Below, one piece after another: positions 36,545-45,958 of a stretch of DNA of 64,000 bases. A program made the position numbers and the translations under genes. Under the pieces are notes generated by a model, which was given only the letters and a program-made list of their open reading frames with translations, searched no databases and was not told the DNA's origin. Numbering within the stretch: position 1 is the first letter of the stretch; every line of letters begins with the position of its first letter. Source of the stretch: Ahrensia marina (lineage in GTDB: Bacteria > Pseudomonadota > Alphaproteobacteria > Rhizobiales > Rhizobiaceae); contig NZ_JXMU01000003.1 of the NCBI RefSeq assembly GCF_001293565.1, forward strand, positions 62,001 to 126,000, written 5' to 3'.

Positions 36545-37198
36545 ATGAAAATTAGACAAGCCACTGACACCAAACGAAAAAGAGCCGCTTCCAAGCGGTC
36601 ACTTGAAACAAAAAGCAGAGTCTTCGATGCGGCTGAAAAGGTTTTTGCCGATTGGGGATATGACGGGGCGACGATCCGCGATATTGCCGCTGAAGCCGGC
36701 GAACCTGTCGGGACGATCCATCATCATGGGGGCGGTAAAGAGGCACTTTTTCATCAGACTGTTGCACGGCGCGCCGAAATTCTTTCGAATGCCCGCCTGG
36801 ACGCGCTTGAACAGGCACGTTCCGGCGACGGACTGCGCATTGAGCAGGTGATGGATGCTCTTATTCGCCCGTTTGTTGATCTGACGATTGAAAACCCGCG
36901 CTGGCGCAGCTACGCAAGGCTGGTGGCATATGTGTCAGCCGATGACCGTTGGCGGGCTATCTCGGCAGAGTGTTTCGATCCGACGGCTCAGATATTTATC
37001 GGGGTAATTCAGAAATGTCTGCCTCATGCAAAAAGGCAGCATATAGCCGAAGGGTTCGTGTTCTCTGTCTCGGCGATGCTTGCATTGTTGACATCAGAGC
37101 AGCGCATAAGCGCGCTTGGCGGGAAGGGGGCGACGCAAAACACCCAAGTTGACCACCTCATTCGCTTTTGCGTTGCCGGCTTTAACGCCGAACTGTGA
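36545..37198 (+). CDS. TetR/AcrR-family transcriptional regulator
   Basis: A 217-residue regulator. The N-terminal helix-turn-helix (about 18-65) contains RVFDAAEKVFADWGYDGATIRDIAAEAGEPVGTI and KEALFHQTV, followed by a C-terminal ligand-binding domain (CefD/DUF-type TetR_C). The recognition-helix end reads HHHGGGKEALF, slightly different from the usual YHYFxxKEALF. The ATG at 36545 follows AAGGCAAGG; the frame continues upstream into the divergent gene but the ribosome-binding site favours this start. It most likely controls the divergent FMO operon through the 30-bp palindrome. Confidence 0.88.
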   Translation: MKIRQATDTKRKRAASKRSLETKSRVFDAAEKVFADWGYDGATIRDIAAEAGEPVGTIHHHGGGKEALFHQTVARRAEILSNARLDALEQARSGDGLRIEQVMDALIRPFVDLTIENPRWRSYARLVAYVSADDRWRAISAECFDPTAQIFIGVIQKCLPHAKRQHIAEGFVFSVSAMLALLTSEQRISALGGKGATQNTQVDHLIRFCVAGFNAEL

Positions 37199-37379
37199 AG
37201 GAGCGGAACTGGCGAAAGGAATTGTTGAAACTTATGAATGACCTGCCAGTTGCATCCGGTCTTAAAAGATTTCGACATAAATCAAACGAAGTGCTGTTCG
37301 CCATCAGACAGCGCCAATTCGCATGTTGCAAAGCCATTAAAACTCTGAACAGGTCTTTGCTTAAAGCCCAAGGTCTGAT

Positions 37380-37401
37380 CCCTTAATAGTTACATTAAGG
37401 G
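37380..37401. repeat. Inverted repeat upstream of the GGDEF-EAL gene
   Basis: CCCTTAAT (37380-37387) and ATTAAGGG (37394-37401) are perfect complements around AGTTAC. It lies 73 bases before the GGDEF-EAL start and 182 bases after tetR. It could be an operator or a weak terminator; no T-run follows. Confidence 0.4.
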
Positions 37402-37473
37402 TGTAGAAAGCTTTGATCCATAGAGTTGGAAGATCGTTTTACGCGTTTATCGTGTTTTGCGAGCGGGGGAGCC

Positions 37474-39699
37474 ATGGATAAAGCAATCAAAAAAGTTTTG
37501 AAAGAGTCTGCGAAACGCGATGAGTGGCAACCGCCCGACCGCTATGCTGCGCCCATTAGCCAACTCTTGACTGCGCATGAAAACGCACATCAGGATTTGG
37601 ACCGGTTAAATGCTGGCGCTGAACCGGTCATTTCTGAAGCAAAATTACTCAATACGATTATCAATCAGATTTCAGATCTTGTGTATGCGAAGGACACGGA
37701 CGGCTATTTCCTTGTCGGAAGTGATGCTTTGGCGCGTTATTACGGGCTGGAAAGCGCTCAGGAACTGATTGGTAAAACCATATTTGATGTGCGTGGCGCC
37801 GCTGAAGCGAAGCGAATTACAGCGCGTGAACAAGCAATTATGGCTGGCGGCGATTCTCTGATCAATATGGAAGAAGAGCTGATAGACACCAATGGTGTGA
37901 GCAAATGGATACAAATTTCAAAAGTCGCGATGAAAGACGAAAACGGCAAAATCATCGGGCTTATCGGTATGGCGGGGGACATCACCGAACGCAAGAACAA
38001 TGAACGTATTCTAGATGCTGAACGGCAATTGTTCCGTGCTTTGATTGACCAAGTCCCGGACTATTTGTTTGTGAAGGATACCGAAAGCGCTTTTGTGGTC
38101 GCCAACCGTGCGCTTGCTGCCGATTTGGGCTTGGAGCCGGCTGAGCTAATCGGAAAAACAGACTTTGCCTTTCATCGGGAAAAAATAGCGAGTAAATTTT
38201 ATGGTGACGAACAGGAGATTGTACACACCGGCAAGGCATTATTTGATCTAGAGGAAATGGTCATCGATTATTCAGGCGCAGAAAAATGGTTTTCGGCGTC
38301 AAAGGCTCCCTTACTGGATGATGATAATCAAATTATCGGCATTGTTGGTGTTTGCCGCGATATTACACAACATAAGAAAAATGCTGAACGTATCCATTTC
38401 ATGGCTATGCATGATGCGCTGACGCATTTACCGAACCGTACTTTGCTTGTTGAGCGTCTGGAACAAGGCATTGCGCAGGCCGAGCAGTCGCAAGGACGAT
38501 TGACTGTTTTGTTTATCGATCTTGATAATTTTAAAAACGTCAATGACAGTCTGGGTCACAACGCTGGCGATATACTCATCAAAGCAGTTGCAGACCGTTT
38601 GACCTCATCTGTGCGATCATCAGACACAGTGGCGCGCCTTGGCGGGGATGAATTTGTCATTCTTCTCGCTGATGAAGATAAACTGGCCAGCGATGTGGGC
38701 ATGATTATTGAAAGAGTACGCGCTGCAATAGCCAAGCCATTTATCATTGAAGGCCAACAGTTCAGTGTAACCTGTAGCATTGGCGGGGCGGCTTTTCCAA
38801 AAGACGGTACTGACTCGACAACTTTGTTGATGAACGCCGACATTGCTATGTATCAGGCCAAAGGCAGTGGACGTGACAGTATCGTTTTTTACACGCAAGG
38901 AATGGACGATGCTTCGCGTGAACAGCGAATGTTGCTGGAAGGGCTAAAAAGCGCCATTGCCAATGATGAGATATCGCTCGTTTATCAGCCGCAGGTGGAA
39001 CTTGAGACAGGAGAAATATTCGCGGTTGAGGCGCTGGCACGCTGGCATAATTTCGAATTGGGGCATGTGTCGCCTGCAAAATTCATACCCTTGGCAGAAG
39101 ATAGCGGACTGATCGTACCTATAGGTGATTGGGTGCTTCAGGAGGCTTGCCGCCAGAACAAGGCTTGGCAAGATGCGGGTATGAAGCCCATCACGGTTTG
39201 CGTTAATGTATCAACCCGCCAGATCAGAGAACCAGATTGGGTTCAGCGCGTGGCTGAAATTCTGCGCGAAACCGGAATGGATGCTCAGTATCTGGAGTTG
39301 GAAATCACGGAAAGCATGCTGATGTCTGACGTTGAGCAGGCGATCAATATGATGCGCGCATTACGTGAAATCGGTGTCAATTTTGCTATCGATGATTTTG
39401 GCACAGGATATTCAAGTCTCAGTGCCCTAAAGAGTTATCCAGTCACAAGGTTAAAACTGGACCGGTCGTTCATTACCGACCTAGAAAACAATAACGATGA
39501 AAAACATATAGCTGAAGCGATTATTTCACTTGGACAAAAGCTGGATATGCGGGTGATTGCGGAAGGTGTTGAAACAGATGAGCAACTCGATTTTCTGAGA
39601 GAAGCGCACTGTGATGAATTTCAGGGCTTTCATTTTAGTAAACCCGTTGGTCCTGCTGTGGTCGCTGAGATGATCTCTAATCATGTATTGTTGAAATAG
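37474..39699 (+). CDS. PAS-PAS-GGDEF-EAL cyclic-di-GMP signalling protein
   Basis: A 741-residue cytoplasmic protein without membrane segments. Two PAS/PAC units (about 50-180 and 185-305, each ending in a GDITERK or RDITQHK linker) precede GGDEF (about 315-480, motif GGDEF at 390-394) and EAL (about 495-735, EAL at 519-521). EAL catalytic motifs NVSTRQ, ITES, DDFGTGYSS, KLDRSFI and AEGVET are all present, so both diguanylate cyclase and phosphodiesterase activities are possible. The ATG at 37474 follows GGGGGAG; the upstream extension is unlikely. It is monocistronic; the targets of the second messenger are unknown. Confidence 0.92.
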   Translation: MDKAIKKVLKESAKRDEWQPPDRYAAPISQLLTAHENAHQDLDRLNAGAEPVISEAKLLNTIINQISDLVYAKDTDGYFLVGSDALARYYGLESAQELIGKTIFDVRGAAEAKRITAREQAIMAGGDSLINMEEELIDTNGVSKWIQISKVAMKDENGKIIGLIGMAGDITERKNNERILDAERQLFRALIDQVPDYLFVKDTESAFVVANRALAADLGLEPAELIGKTDFAFHREKIASKFYGDEQEIVHTGKALFDLEEMVIDYSGAEKWFSASKAPLLDDDNQIIGIVGVCRDITQHKKNAERIHFMAMHDALTHLPNRTLLVERLEQGIAQAEQSQGRLTVLFIDLDNFKNVNDSLGHNAGDILIKAVADRLTSSVRSSDTVARLGGDEFVILLADEDKLASDVGMIIERVRAAIAKPFIIEGQQFSVTCSIGGAAFPKDGTDSTTLLMNADIAMYQAKGSGRDSIVFYTQGMDDASREQRMLLEGLKSAIANDEISLVYQPQVELETGEIFAVEALARWHNFELGHVSPAKFIPLAEDSGLIVPIGDWVLQEACRQNKAWQDAGMKPITVCVNVSTRQIREPDWVQRVAEILRETGMDAQYLELEITESMLMSDVEQAINMMRALREIGVNFAIDDFGTGYSSLSALKSYPVTRLKLDRSFITDLENNNDEKHIAEAIISLGQKLDMRVIAEGVETDEQLDFLREAHCDEFQGFHFSKPVGPAVVAEMISNHVLLK

Positions 39700-39864
39700 G
39701 GGATAAATACACTCTAGATATATCGGTCAGGCAAATAACGGTGCATAACGAGACCGGTTTTTGTAATGGCGATTTATCGCACAACCAATTTATTTCATAA
39801 TATAGCAAGCTGTATTTCGCATTGGTTAAATACAAGAAGCCATCTCCACATAATATTATATGGT

Positions 39865-40255
39865 CTAACTGGACGTTGGCGGCGGCGTGTAATAGGGGCT
39901 GCGAAGCTCGTTCAAAACTTTCATCAATTGCGCCTGCCGCTTTACGTTTGCTTTTTCGAAAATATTCGAGAGCTGCGTGCGCGCTGTATTCACAGAAATT
40001 CCACAGCGTTGAGCCGCAGCAGCGCGTCCATCACCTACAAGCATTTCTATTGCAAGTTTCGTTTCGGCCGGTGTGAAATCGAATCTCTGCTGTAATACCT
40101 TTTCGTATTGCGCGCGCCGAAGGTCTGGATCATCAAAAACAAGAATTGCGGCAGGAGTTGAGTTGATATATGCTAATCCTGCAGTGCGAAAAGGTCTTAT
40201 ATCAACGGTAAGATTTGTACCTTTCGCGCCCGATTCAAGAAAAATATAATCACCG
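39865..40255 (-). pseudogene. LuxR-type regulator gene truncated by an IS3 remnant
   Basis: The surviving C-terminal part contains a helix-turn-helix: FTPAETKLAIEMLVGDG, AAAAQRCGISVNTARTQLSNIF and EKANVKRQAQLMKVL, typical of LuxR/GerE domains. Upstream the frame enters the IS3-family remnant at about 40256 and the normal N-terminal sensory domain is absent. The first retained residues (HGDYIFLESGAKGTN) match the linker that usually precedes such HTH domains. It is therefore a disrupted gene; expression of the fragment is doubtful. Confidence 0.7.
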
Positions 40256-40608
40256 TGACCTGAGACCCGTTTTCCCTCCAATTTATCGGAGAATCCGTCG
40301 GTTTGTTTTTGACCTTATGCGGTCTGCTTTTGCAATGTCATTTTCGTCGCGTATTCTTGGGGCGTGAGATTGCCCAGTGATGAATGTGGTCTGTTCCGGT
40401 TGTAATCCTCCTTCCATTCGGTGATGTGATGTCGGGCATGACTGAGCGATGAAAACAATGTCTCATTGAGGCACTCGTCGCGGAAGCTGCCGTTAAAGCT
40501 TTCGACAAAACCGTTCTGCATTGGCTTGCCGGGCTGGATGTAATGCCATTCAACATTTGTTTCCTGAGACCATTTGAGAATGGCCATACTGGTGAACTCC
40601 GTGCCGTT
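40256..40608 (-). mobile_element. IS3-family insertion sequence remnant with transposase C-terminus
   Basis: A frame of 90 codons (40315-40587) encodes the end of an IS3-type Orf[26 protein letters not shown] with the catalytic Glu, [23 protein letters not shown]. In-frame upstream codons read GNGTEFTSM up to about 40608, where a stop is met and homology ends. The right terminal repeat probably begins at TGACCTGAGACCCG (40256). OrfA, the catalytic Asp residues' N-terminal region and the left end are missing, so the element is dead. Confidence 0.75.
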
Positions 40609-40800
40609 GCCTCAGTTTCCAAAGTTGTAACTTGGTTGGAAACCAACACATTACGACCTGTACGGCGTCAGATGCAAACGACTATGAAATCTGAAGGCAA
40701 TGACAGTGAGGCAGCGCGCTTAGATCAGGCAGCGTCACAAATTGATATGGTCGCAGAATATCTGTGGGATGAAGAGATCATCTTGCCATCGCCGTACTAA
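40609..40800 (+). pseudogene. Unidentified C-terminal gene fragment at the IS junction
   Basis: A plus-strand frame that runs to a stop at 40798-40800 encodes charged helical sequence (LRPVRRQMQTTMKSEGND, DQAASQIDMVAEYLWDEE). The composition looks coding, and it starts abruptly at the IS remnant boundary, so it may be the tail of a gene cut by the same event. No family is recognised and it could be chance. Confidence 0.3.
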
Positions 40801-41157
40801 AATAATTGGGCTGAAAATCATAAATGTTACGCGAACAGAGATCTTTCGTGGATCTGATTTTTCCGGAAACCCATTTCAAGTTGCATTCAAAAGTTTCGCG
40901 AATTGGTAGCTTAGACTTAGAGTTAAAATTAGCCACGGCTCAATTTCATTTTGTTTGTGCAAGAAGTTCACGGGCCGCTATAGTCGTTTTATACAGACGC
41001 AACGCATGGTCCCTGTAAGCCAAATGCGAGCTTTAAGCCCGGCGCTACGGAGGTGTGCTTGGCCCAATTTCGTCATTTGTTTAATTATAGCGAAGGAACA
41101 TTCTCTCGAACTGGCGGATCTATTTCGGTTGGGCGTTTGAATAATTTTTGATCCTCG
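40801..41157. other. Gene-poor stretch after the IS scar
   Basis: No supported gene, RNA or strong repeat is visible in this A/T-rich stretch. The short frames here lack ribosome-binding sites. Confidence 0.45.
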
Positions 41158-41958
41158 TCAGACTTCGAGCCCCAACTCCTTATCGCTTGCTGTGCCTTCA
41201 TACTTATCGCGTGGTGGCCAAGGTCGTTCCTGCCAACTTGGGTTGAACACAAAACTTAAAATCGCGCGAGATTCCACTAAAGCTCCGTTTCCTGCACCTA
41301 ATGCGTAATCATAATAAAGTTTGATGATTTGCTCCTCGGACACTTGATCCGTCGACGGGTGAGTTAAGCAGGCATCCCGCCATATACGCACCCGGTCATA
41401 ATCGTTGCTATCCGGCAACTCAAACCCTTCATAGTAATCTAGGAACCAAAACCGCTGAAACATCGGCGCAAATACCGCTTCCGCCAAACCGAAGCCATCA
41501 AAGAGCCATGGTCCTTTCTGGTTCTGCTCAGCCAAAAATCCATTGATGTTACGATACAAGGACAAGAGCTCTTTATTAAACTCGCTTCTGCGGTTACGGT
41601 CTTGGTTCATAACTAAGAGATAGCCGGCCATCGTGAACGCACCTTCTTTCGCGATCAACATTGACTCGATTGCATGTTCAGCCGGATCGGTGCGCCGAAG
41701 CGCCGGGCCATCCAACGCCTCATCAAGATAGCGCAGAATCACAAGACTTTCCTTTAAAATCACGCCACCGGGTGTTTCCAAGACCGGCAGCGCAGTTGTG
41801 CCCCGAGTCTTAGCTAGGAGCGCAGGGTCTCGTGGTCTGGTGATGTCGACTAATCGAAACTCGACAGCGTCCATTTGCCCGCGCAAAGTAAGAAGTATCT
41901 CCAGTCGCTGCGAAAAAGGGCAGACGGGAATGTGATGAACGATATGCTTGACGCTCAT
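41158..41958 (-). CDS. Glutathione S-transferase family protein (CPFSQR active site)
   Basis: A 266-residue GST-fold protein. The N-terminal motif VCPFSQRLEILLTLRG carries the glutaredoxin-like CPFxQR catalytic Cys of Omega/Xi-like GSTs, followed by ALPVLETP and a cis-Pro region, then LKESLVILRYLDEAL for glutathione binding. The C-terminal helical domain follows. The start at 41958 lies four bases after the stop of the upstream cupin gene, and a GGA-containing site lies within that gene's end. The pairing with a cupin suggests a small detoxification or dehalogenation-type unit controlled by the divergent LysR. Confidence 0.8.
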   Translation of the reverse strand: MSVKHIVHHIPVCPFSQRLEILLTLRGQMDAVEFRLVDITRPRDPALLAKTRGTTALPVLETPGGVILKESLVILRYLDEALDGPALRRTDPAEHAIESMLIAKEGAFTMAGYLLVMNQDRNRRSEFNKELLSLYRNINGFLAEQNQKGPWLFDGFGLAEAVFAPMFQRFWFLDYYEGFELPDSNDYDRVRIWRDACLTHPSTDQVSEEQIIKLYYDYALGAGNGALVESRAILSFVFNPSWQERPWPPRDKYEGTASDKELGLEV

Positions 41959-41962
41959 CGGC

Positions 41963-42406
41963 TCAATCCAGTGGAGGACCAGTAAATGAAAGGTTGTGTC
42001 GTTGGGCGGATTCCTTGATTGATGGCATGTCGTCGGGTATTTGGAACTGGCCAGCAGCCATTTCTTCAAAAAAACCTTCAAAGCCGCCAGGTGTCAAAAT
42101 CACAAGGTGTCGTGAGGGCATATTGCCCACGACCTTAAATGTATGCTCTTTGCCGCGCGGAATAAAGATGCTTTCGCCTGGGTTGACGAAAATTTCTTCG
42201 CCTTCGATCCAGAGCTTGCAGGTTCCTTTGATCACGACGAAAGTCTCGTCTTCATTGTGGTGTATGTGGCGCGGTGGTCCGCTACCTGCCTGTGATAAGC
42301 TGTCAACGATCGACATGGCACCGCCGGTTCGTTCCGGGCTAAGGATAGTCTTGTATTTGACTCCGAGCCATTCAACGGCGCCGTCCGCTTTGGTTAGTTC
42401 TTTCAT
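41963..42406 (-). CDS. Cupin-domain protein
   Basis: A 147-residue protein with a single cupin barrel. Metal-binding motif 1 is in PPRHIHHNEDETFVVIKG (His, His, Glu) and motif 2 in PGESIFIPRGKEHTFKV (His). The C-terminal part (FEGFFEEMAAGQF) resembles quercetin-dioxygenase-like small cupins. The ATG at 42406 has GGAGAA six bases upstream. It is co-transcribed with the GST and divergent from a LysR gene, across a perfect 18-bp palindrome. The substrate is unknown. Confidence 0.82.
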   Translation of the reverse strand: MKELTKADGAVEWLGVKYKTILSPERTGGAMSIVDSLSQAGSGPPRHIHHNEDETFVVIKGTCKLWIEGEEIFVNPGESIFIPRGKEHTFKVVGNMPSRHLVILTPGGFEGFFEEMAAGQFQIPDDMPSIKESAQRHNLSFTGPPLD

Positions 42407-42430
42407 ATTTTTCTCCAACCCGTGGATGAA

Positions 42431-42448
42431 AACGAAAGCGCTTTCGTT
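42431..42448. promoter_or_regulatory. Perfect 18-bp palindrome between cupin and LysR genes
   Basis: AACGAAAGCGCTTTCGTT is identical on both strands. The GAAAGCGCTTTC core with central CG is the pattern expected for LacI/GalR-family operators, not the T-N11-A box of LysR proteins. It lies 25 bases upstream of the cupin start. No LacI-family gene is in the window. Confidence 0.65.
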
Positions 42449-42509
42449 GACAATACGCTAGTCGTTCGCCACGGTATTGGACAAATCGTTTCTTTCAATA
42501 TTAGGTATC

Positions 42510-43442
42510 GTGAAATTGAATTTCGCTACATTTGATTTGAATTTACTTCGCGTTCTCGATGCACTTTTAAGTGAAGGTTCCACGGTTAAAGCGGGTGAAC
42601 GGTTGGCTATGTCGCAATCAGCAGTATCGGGCGCTTTGTCCCGCCTGCGTCATAGTTTGAACGATCCGCTCTTCATAAGACAGGGCAACCGGTTGGTTGC
42701 TACCGACTATGCTATCGCGCTCAAGAACCCAATTCAGGAAGAACTTGAAAGGCTGGAAACCATACTGGCTCCGCCTTCTGCATTTGAACCGAGAACCGCA
42801 ACGGGAGTCTTCAGGATCGCTGGAAGCGATTTTTTTGCAGAACTCTTGATGCCGTCGCTCGGTGACCTTTTGTATCGCGAAGCGCCCGGGTTACGGGCTC
42901 AACTTGTCGACCTTGTACCGCATGATTACATTGCAAGCCTCGAACGTCGCAATGCGGACATAGCTCTTATTCCGGACATGGAGCTGCCGGAGTGGGTTAA
43001 TCGAGCACCGTTGTTTACTTCGCCATTCCATGTCATTGCTCGCGCAGCAAACCCTGGCATTGAGGGGCTTGAAGCCGAGGACATGATGCCGGTGGATGTT
43101 TTCTGTAATCTGCATCATGTTCTTTTTTCTCCAGAGGGCAATCTGGCGGCCATGGGAGATGCCGCGCTTGCTCGGGTCGGGAAAAAGCGACAGGTTGCGA
43201 TGACGGTACCGGTCTTTTCTGGGGTTTGCCGCGCCGTGAGCGAAAGTGACTTGATCGCGTTGGTGCCTGCGCAACTAGCCGCCAAGGTAGCGGCAGACTT
43301 TGAGCTCGCCGTATTCAAGCCGCCGATGCCGATCGATCCTATCTTAATCATCGGTATTTGGCACAAACGAAATGACAAAAAGCCTCTGGCCTCTTGGGTG
43401 CGGGGACAGGTTATCGATCTAATGAAGCAACTAGATGTATGA
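42510..43442 (+). CDS. LysR-family regulator (NodD-like type)
   Basis: A 310-residue regulator. The N-terminal winged HTH contains NLLRVLDALLSEGSTVKAGERLAMSQSAVSGALSRLRH and NDPLFIRQGNRLVAT, the pattern of the NodD/LinR subgroup. The substrate-binding domain follows (about 95-305). The GTG at 42510 gives the standard N-terminus (MKLNFATFDLNLL) with AGG upstream; a TTG at 42477 is also in frame. It is divergent from the cupin-GST pair, its probable target. Confidence 0.85.
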   Translation: MKLNFATFDLNLLRVLDALLSEGSTVKAGERLAMSQSAVSGALSRLRHSLNDPLFIRQGNRLVATDYAIALKNPIQEELERLETILAPPSAFEPRTATGVFRIAGSDFFAELLMPSLGDLLYREAPGLRAQLVDLVPHDYIASLERRNADIALIPDMELPEWVNRAPLFTSPFHVIARAANPGIEGLEAEDMMPVDVFCNLHHVLFSPEGNLAAMGDAALARVGKKRQVAMTVPVFSGVCRAVSESDLIALVPAQLAAKVAADFELAVFKPPMPIDPILIIGIWHKRNDKKPLASWVRGQVIDLMKQLDV

Positions 43443-43710
43443 GGGCGCATTCAATCACGTGATCGGTTCCCGATTGCGGCCAGTCAGCATATGGTAGCTC
43501 TTGTGCGTCGCTGTTATTGGTGCAAAATGCAGCAAATGACCGCTTGTTGCCCATCATAACCGATTAAGGTAGGTGTTTTGGTTTCTTTGGCGAGTATCGT
43601 TGACACGAACTCATTCACTGCGTGTGAGACTTTCATTGCAGCAATCATGATTAGAGCTAAGTTTGTTGCGCGGCGTAAGATGCGTTGAACTACATTCCAT
43701 ATTCCGCACG

Positions 43711-44652
43711 CTAAATCTGCTGGAAAGAGCGCTCGATTTCACCGAAGACCATTGATGCGGCCGGTGTAAACTCTGCCCCTGCGCGGCAGATTAGAGAGTA
43801 GGGTTCAACAGAGATGGGTAAATTCGTTTCAAGCGTAACCAAGCCGCTTGTTCCGCCTTCGTCTGCTGCGAAACTTCTGGCAACGGATGTCGCAATCGGG
43901 GCAATGGCGTTGGACTGCCTGACAAGTGCCAACGTAAACAAATAAGACGAGGTCGTGAGAACGTTTTGAGGCAAAGGTATTTTTGCATGACTCAACTTTC
44001 TTTCGACTGTCGTCCGCAATATTGCGCCCGGTTTCGGCATTATCCAGTCATATTGGAGCAGCGCATCAATAGGCAGAACACCTGCGTTTCTGGCAAGCGC
44101 ATGACCCGGCCTTACCACAAATGAAACCTGTTCTTCCATTTTTATCAACTGTGTGAATTGCCGGTGGTCAGCGTAATGGGGAAGGCGGCAAAGAGCGAAA
44201 TCGAGTTCACCATCAAGCACCATCGGGATGAGGACATCACTAGCGGCAACATCCACTCGTAAAGATATCGTCGGATAACTTAACCGTATTTGGCGCAGCG
44301 CCGGTATCGCAAAATCGATTGCCGGGCCGGTGACTGAGCCAAGCGAAACAGAGCCGTAAATGCCTTTGGAAAGTTCATCGATTTCCTGACCCGCACCTGC
44401 AATCTCTCGAAGAATTCGCGAAGAGCGCAGGGCGAATTTTTCTCCCGCACTTGTCAGCTCAATACCGCGGCCGGTGCGGCGATACATTGCTATGCCGCTT
44501 AATTGTTCCAGTTCGCTTGCCAGCCGCGACGCGGCAGGCTGGCTGATGCCAATGGCATCAGCGGCAGCAGAAATACCACCATATTGGCGCAGGACTGCGG
44601 CAAAGCGCAGGTGAGAAAGCTTCAAACCTCTGTTTAATAAATCAATAGACAT
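43711..44652 (-). CDS. gbpR: GbpR-like LysR-family regulator of the sugar-uptake operon
   Basis: A 313-residue LysR-type regulator with HTH LRFAAVLRQYGGISAAADAIGISQPAASRLASELEQ and an intact substrate-binding domain. It is divergent from chvE, exactly as gbpR is from chvE in Agrobacterium and from sbpA in Azospirillum, where GbpR activates the gene in response to L-arabinose, D-galactose or D-fucose. A T-N11-A dyad (44674-44686) lies between the two. The name is assigned mainly from this arrangement. Confidence 0.85.
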   Translation of the reverse strand: MSIDLLNRGLKLSHLRFAAVLRQYGGISAAADAIGISQPAASRLASELEQLSGIAMYRRTGRGIELTSAGEKFALRSSRILREIAGAGQEIDELSKGIYGSVSLGSVTGPAIDFAIPALRQIRLSYPTISLRVDVAASDVLIPMVLDGELDFALCRLPHYADHRQFTQLIKMEEQVSFVVRPGHALARNAGVLPIDALLQYDWIMPKPGAILRTTVERKLSHAKIPLPQNVLTTSSYLFTLALVRQSNAIAPIATSVARSFAADEGGTSGLVTLETNLPISVEPYSLICRAGAEFTPAASMVFGEIERSFQQI

Positions 44653-44673
44653 ATATACCTAATATAGCAATTT

Positions 44674-44686
44674 TGATATGTTATCA
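44674..44686. promoter_or_regulatory. LysR box (T-N11-A dyad) between gbpR and chvE
   Basis: TGATATGTTATCA fits the T-N11-A LysR consensus, with perfect TGATA/TATCA arms. It lies 22 bases from the gbpR start and 126 bases from the chvE start, a usual location for an activator site that also autoregulates. Confidence 0.65.
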
Positions 44687-44811
44687 TAAGAATAAATAAT
44701 TTGACGGGTATGTCTAGTTTGTACATGACGGACCTATCTAAAAGCGCGTCTGTGCTTTCGGATTGGGAGAAGTTAATTACAGATCGCTTTGTGCGATCGT
44801 GGGAGGAAATT

Positions 44812-45882
44812 ATGAAGCTCTTTAGAACAGGCCTTGCTGCTTTTGCCGCATTGGCCACTATTTCTGTAAGCCCTGCAGTCTCAGTCGCGCAGGATAAAGG
44901 TACGATCGGTATCGCTATGCCGACCAAATCGTCCGCACGCTGGATCTCTGATGGCAACTCTATGGTCGAGCAATTTAAGGATGCGGGCTACGCGACCGAT
45001 CTGCAATATGCAGAAGATGACATTCCAAACCAGTTGGCTCAGATCGAGAACATGATCACAAAAGGCGCTGATGTTCTGGTCATCGCGGCTATTGACGGCA
45101 CAACACTGTCGAACGCTCTTGAAAATGCAGCAGCGGCAGGCATCAAAGTCGTGGCCTATGACCGTTTGATTCGTGACAGCGGAAATGTTGATTATTATGC
45201 AACATTCGATAATTTCAAAGTCGGCGTGCAGCAGGCGACGTCACTTGTTAATGGACTTAAAGAACGTTTTGGTGATGGCCCTTACAATATAGAATTGTTC
45301 GGCGGATCGCCTGACGATAACAACGCTTATTTCTTCTATGATGGTGCGATGAGTGTGCTTCAGCCGCTGATTGATGACGGCACTATCGTGATCCAGTCCG
45401 GTCAGATGGGCATGGATACTGTTGGTACACTGCGCTGGGATGGCGCCGTTGCACAGGCGCGTATGGATAACCTTTTGTCTGCTCACTACACAGATAAAAC
45501 ATTGCACGGCGCGCTAAGCCCTTATGACGGATTGTCTATTGGTATCTTGTCTTCACTCAAAGGTGTTGGTTACGGCTCCGGCGACCTCAAAATGCCAATC
45601 GTCTCCGGGCAGGATGCTGAAGTGCAATCGGTAAAGTCTATTCTTGCTGGCGAGCAATATTCGACAGTTTTCAAGGATACCCGTGAGCTTGCCCGTGTCA
45701 CTGTCGGTATGGTCAATGCACTGGTGGAAGGCGGCGAGCCTGAAATCAACGATACAACGACCTATGACAATGGCGTTAAAGTGGTGCCGTCTTATCTTCT
45801 TGAGCCGGTGTCCGTTGATAAGTCAAATTGGGAAGAAGTCCTGATTGGCAGCGGTTACTATACGAAAGATCAGATCCAGTAA
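44812..45882 (+). CDS. chvE: ChvE-like multiple-sugar periplasmic binding protein
   Basis: Binding protein for L-arabinose, D-galactose, D-glucose and D-xylose in the MmsA/GguAB importer; in Agrobacterium it also signals sugars to VirA. It has 356 residues with signal peptide (about 1-25, ending in VSVAQ). Landmarks: [74 protein letters not shown] and [25 protein letters not shown], all typical of ChvE/sugar-binding periplasmic proteins. The start follows GGGAGGAAATT. A hairpin behind it may keep its transcript more abundant than the transporter's. Confidence 0.93.
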   Translation: MKLFRTGLAAFAALATISVSPAVSVAQDKGTIGIAMPTKSSARWISDGNSMVEQFKDAGYATDLQYAEDDIPNQLAQIENMITKGADVLVIAAIDGTTLSNALENAAAAGIKVVAYDRLIRDSGNVDYYATFDNFKVGVQQATSLVNGLKERFGDGPYNIELFGGSPDDNNAYFFYDGAMSVLQPLIDDGTIVIQSGQMGMDTVGTLRWDGAVAQARMDNLLSAHYTDKTLHGALSPYDGLSIGILSSLKGVGYGSGDLKMPIVSGQDAEVQSVKSILAGEQYSTVFKDTRELARVTVGMVNALVEGGEPEINDTTTYDNGVKVVPSYLLEPVSVDKSNWEEVLIGSGYYTKDQIQ

Positions 45883-45898
45883 TCACGGCCTCCCGAGT

Positions 45899-45934
45899 CC
45901 GGCTGCCTGAAAATGGCGGCCGGAAATTTTATTT
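45899..45934 (+). terminator. Intra-operon hairpin between chvE and gguA
   Basis: A 9-bp stem (one G-T pair), CCGGCTGCC (45899-45907) with GGCGGCCGG (45915-45923), is followed by AAATTTTATTT. Such partial terminators or stabilising stem-loops often follow binding-protein genes of ABC operons. Confidence 0.6.
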
Positions 45935-45958
45935 GATTTCACTGAAGGTTAGTTAAGC

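Noticed and set aside
37195-37386. 63-codon frame directly after tetR, overlapping its stop
   Set aside because: It has no ribosome-binding site, contains no recognisable motif, and is interrupted by the region of the inverted repeat used by the next promoter.
37380-37401. CCCTTAAT/ATTAAGGG repeat as a terminator of tetR
   Set aside because: The stem is A/T-rich and no T-run follows on the plus strand, so it is listed only as an inverted repeat.
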